Origin: JAVBLD01 sp031553705
Lineage (GTDB): Bacteria; Bacteroidota; Bacteroidia; Bacteroidales; Marinifilaceae
DNA length: 35,323 nucleotides
Reading direction: 5' to 3'
Assembly: GCA_031553705.1 (NCBI GenBank)
Contig: JAVBLD010000015.1
Location: forward strand, 1-35,323
Shown here: positions 33,494 through 35,323 of the stretch, piece after piece
Layout: each line of letters begins with the position of its first letter
How positions within the stretch are numbered: the first letter of the stretch is position 1
Notes under the pieces: generated by a model
Seen by the model: the letters and a program-made list of their open reading frames with translations, nothing else
The model's database searches: none
Told to the model about the DNA's origin: nothing
Program-made: the position numbers and the translations under genes

Positions 33494-34510
33494 ATGTCAA
33501 CAATAGAATATACTCCCAAAGATTTTAAAAGTGATCAAGAGATCCGGTGGTGTCCGGGTTGCGGCGATTATGGCATTATCAATTCCGTACAGAAAGCAAT
33601 GGCTGAACTCGGTTATCCAAGAGAGTCCTGGGCCATCATATCCGGTATCGGATGTTCTTCCCGTTTTCCGTATTATATGAATACGTTTGGGTTTCATACG
33701 ATTCACGGGCGGGCTTCAGCGATTGCAGCGGGAGCAAAAAGCGCCAATCCTGCCATTAATGTGTTGCAGGTGTCCGGCGACGGGGATGCTCTGGCTATCG
33801 GAGGCAACCATTTTATCCATGCTATTCGCCGGAATATAGATATCACGATCCTGTTGTTTAACAATGAGATATATGGTTTAACGAAAGGTCAGTACTCACC
33901 GACGACGAAATTGGGTACCAAAACAAAAACCTCTCCCTACGGAACAATCGAACAACCCTTTAATCCGGGAGAGCTGACCATCGGGGCGCAGGGAAAATTC
34001 TTCGCCCGTTCCATTGATACCCGGACCAATTTAACAACTGAGGTTGTGGAAGCGGCAGTAAGGCACAAAGGAACGTCGGTGGTGGAGATATTGCAGAATT
34101 GCGTGATTTTTGCCGATGGCGTGCATGCAGCCATTACTGACAGAGAGTTTAAGGATGATCGGCAGATTGTATTGAGACATGGCGAACCGATGATTTTCGG
34201 TAAGGATAATAATAAAGGGCTGATACTGGATAAATCAGGAAAATTGGAGGTTGTGGAGATCGGAAAAGATGGTATCACAGCAGCCGATTTGTTGGTGCAT
34301 AATATGAACGAGCCGAATCCTTCTTTGCATTGGATGCTTGTGAATATGAAAGCGCCTGAGCTTCCGGTGGCGCTCGGCGTGATCCGCGATGTCGATGCAG
34401 TATCGTATGATGAAGCTTTGGAAGGACAGATCCGGAGTGTCAAACAGACCTCGGATATCCGGTGTATGGATGACCTGTTAAACAGTGGCGATATCTGGGA
34501 GGTGAAATAA
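33494..34510 (+). CDS. korB: 2-oxoacid:ferredoxin oxidoreductase, beta subunit
   Basis: Catalytic subunit that binds thiamine diphosphate and a 4Fe-4S cluster. The 338 residues carry the cluster motif WCPGCGDYG (C20, C23) and C54 in GIGCSSR. The thiamine motif is GDG at 95-97 with NN at 123-124, the standard 25-residue spacing. LTKGQYSPTT (129-138) is typical of KorB. Six bases after korA and clearly co-transcribed; a perfect hairpin terminates the unit. Confidence 0.94.
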   Translation: MSTIEYTPKDFKSDQEIRWCPGCGDYGIINSVQKAMAELGYPRESWAIISGIGCSSRFPYYMNTFGFHTIHGRASAIAAGAKSANPAINVLQVSGDGDALAIGGNHFIHAIRRNIDITILLFNNEIYGLTKGQYSPTTKLGTKTKTSPYGTIEQPFNPGELTIGAQGKFFARSIDTRTNLTTEVVEAAVRHKGTSVVEILQNCVIFADGVHAAITDREFKDDRQIVLRHGEPMIFGKDNNKGLILDKSGKLEVVEIGKDGITAADLLVHNMNEPNPSLHWMLVNMKAPELPVALGVIRDVDAVSYDEALEGQIRSVKQTSDIRCMDDLLNSGDIWEVK

Positions 34511-34513
34511 AAT

Positions 34514-34557
34514 ATCCAAAAAGTGATTGGACGTCCATATCCAATCACTTTTTGGAT
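34514..34557. terminator. Bidirectional terminator between korB and the convergent gene
   Basis: ATCCAAAAAGTGATTGGA (34514-34531) and its exact inverse (34540-34557) form an 18-bp stem with an 8-nt loop. It sits three bases after the korB stop and just beyond the 3' end of the convergent gene, serving both. Confidence 0.85.
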
Positions 34558-34564
34558 TCAAATA

Positions 34565-35194
34565 TTATCCTGTGATTGATTGTTCAAATCCGAATAGTGT
34601 ATAATCTACGCAGATATTTCCTGTAGTATCCATTATATCTTGGCGGTCGCGGACTCCATACGGATAATGTTCTTCCCGGCTGAGCGCGCATTGCCAATAA
34701 CCTACCAGGTCATCTTTGTTCGTCTTTAATTTTTTCCGTAATAAATTGGCTACTACACCTCCTACCCCGATTGCTCCGGCGAGGATCGGATTAACGACAG
34801 CCAATGCGGCCTCTACAGTCACTACCAATCCTTTAAAAGCGTTACTATTGACTACTTGATCCGAATCTATTCCTAGCTGGCGTACATCTTTGTCCGATTC
34901 AATAACCCATAGTTGCATGTCGAGTCTAGCAGGAATATGCGCACTTTGGTATAGCACCAAACCCGAATCTCCGAAAAACAGAGTTTGGTTGTCTTTTACT
35001 CCGTTGATCTCAAGACTGTTGCTTTGCGAAAACTCGTTTACCCCGGACATTATGGTATTTAACAACATGTCCCTGCGTGCTTTTTCATCGGATAAATCGG
35101 CTAGATCGGCCAGGGTCAGCGGACTGGTCTTCTCGGTAGTATAACTGTAAATATGCAACTCCGCTTTGTTGAATAGTCCCAGAATGGAGTTCCT
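34565..35194 (-). CDS. Protein of unknown function, 5' end apparently cut by an IS
   Basis: I do not recognise the family. From a TTG at 35158 the product has 197 residues, but the frame stays open upstream and reads RNSILGLFNKAEL before a stop at 35198-35200, with no ATG or GTG. The true N-terminus is therefore probably lost to the element that begins near 35194. Visible features are a central hydrophobic Gly/Ala/Val segment (VVTVEAALAVVNPILAGAIG and following, about 110-135), a basic stretch LLRKKLKTNKDD, and an acidic, aromatic C-terminus. The hydrophobic segment could anchor or oligomerise the protein. No signal peptide can be judged, since the start is missing. Confidence 0.6.
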   Translation of the reverse strand, partial: RNSILGLFNKAELHIYSYTTEKTSPLTLADLADLSDEKARRDMLLNTIMSGVNEFSQSNSLEINGVKDNQTLFFGDSGLVLYQSAHIPARLDMQLWVIESDKDVRQLGIDSDQVVNSNAFKGLVVTVEAALAVVNPILAGAIGVGGVVANLLRKKLKTNKDDLVGYWQCALSREEHYPYGVRDRQDIMDTTGNICVDYTLFGFEQSITG

Positions 35195-35323
35195 AACTTA
35201 GCCCGCACAAATAGTTAAGGTTGAATAATAATTTTAACTTTGAAAAATGGGAACAAAAAGACAGTATGACCGGGTGTTCAAGGAGCATGCGGTAAAGATG
35301 AGTTATGAGCGCAACAACCTCAA
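35194..35323 (+). mobile_element. IS3-family element, left part only
   Basis: The terminus resembles IS3 ends: TAACTTAGCCCGCACAAATA is similar to the recalled IS3 start TGATCTTACCCAGCAATAGT. An orfA-type transposase frame begins 53 bp in. The right end lies outside the window, so the inverted repeat and the target duplication cannot be checked. The exact boundary is uncertain by several bases. Confidence 0.65.
35247..35323 (+). CDS. IS3-family transposase OrfA, N-terminal fragment
   Basis: The ATG at 35247 opens MGTKRQYDRVFKEHAVKMSY, then ERNNL to the window edge. This is the typical start of the helix-turn-helix OrfA protein of IS3-family elements, which binds the element ends; the catalytic OrfB is normally made by frameshifting into a second frame. 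An exact -7 box, TAACTTTG, lies at 35235-35242, only four bases before the ATG. Truncated by the window, not by mutation. Confidence 0.8.
   Translation, partial: MGTKRQYDRVFKEHAVKMSYERNNL

Overview
The window looks like a chromosomal segment of a Bacteroidales bacterium, probably a Parabacteroides, Tannerella or Dysgonomonas relative. Three things point there. The promoters match the Bacteroidetes -7 element TAnnTTTG. A DUF4492-type small gene sits directly before cydAB. The ribosomal cluster runs rpsL to rplQ with map, infA and rpmJ inside it and eno after it. The genus is an inference; no rRNA or tRNA gene was found.

Layout. Positions 1-131 hold a five-copy degenerate ~24-bp repeat resembling the end of an IS21-family element, followed by gene-free sequence. 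Next come aqpZ and an AI-2E-type permease gene (both -), then the cytochrome bd oxidase operon DUF4492-cydA-cydB (+). Positions 5639-6191 carry no gene but contain two homologous hairpin units, the least explained feature of the window. A double-CDGSH iron-sulfur protein gene (-) follows. From about 7.2 to 25.6 kb lies one + strand translation cluster: rpsL, rpsG, fusA, the S10, spc and alpha blocks, secY, map, infA, rpmJ, rpoA and rplQ. A strong promoter precedes it, a second promoter lies between rplX and rplE, and an intrinsic terminator ends it. Enolase follows. Positions 27288-27870 hold a decayed gene. Then come a hybrid histidine kinase whose receiver has lost its phospho-acceptor aspartate, corA (-), and the two-gene 2-oxoacid:ferredoxin oxidoreductase korAB (+). 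A gene of unknown function (-) at the right is apparently cut by an IS3-family element that runs off the window.

Function. Most of the window is core machinery: ribosome, translocon, RNA polymerase alpha, glycolysis, microaerobic respiration and ferredoxin-linked 2-oxoacid metabolism, as expected of an anaerobe that tolerates traces of oxygen. I see no CRISPR array, defence island or biosynthetic cluster. The points worth a second look are the twin hairpins after cydB, a wobble-rich hairpin between rplO and secY, the repeat-filled promoter spacer inside the spc block, the pseudo-receiver kinase, the pseudogene, and the IS-bounded edges.
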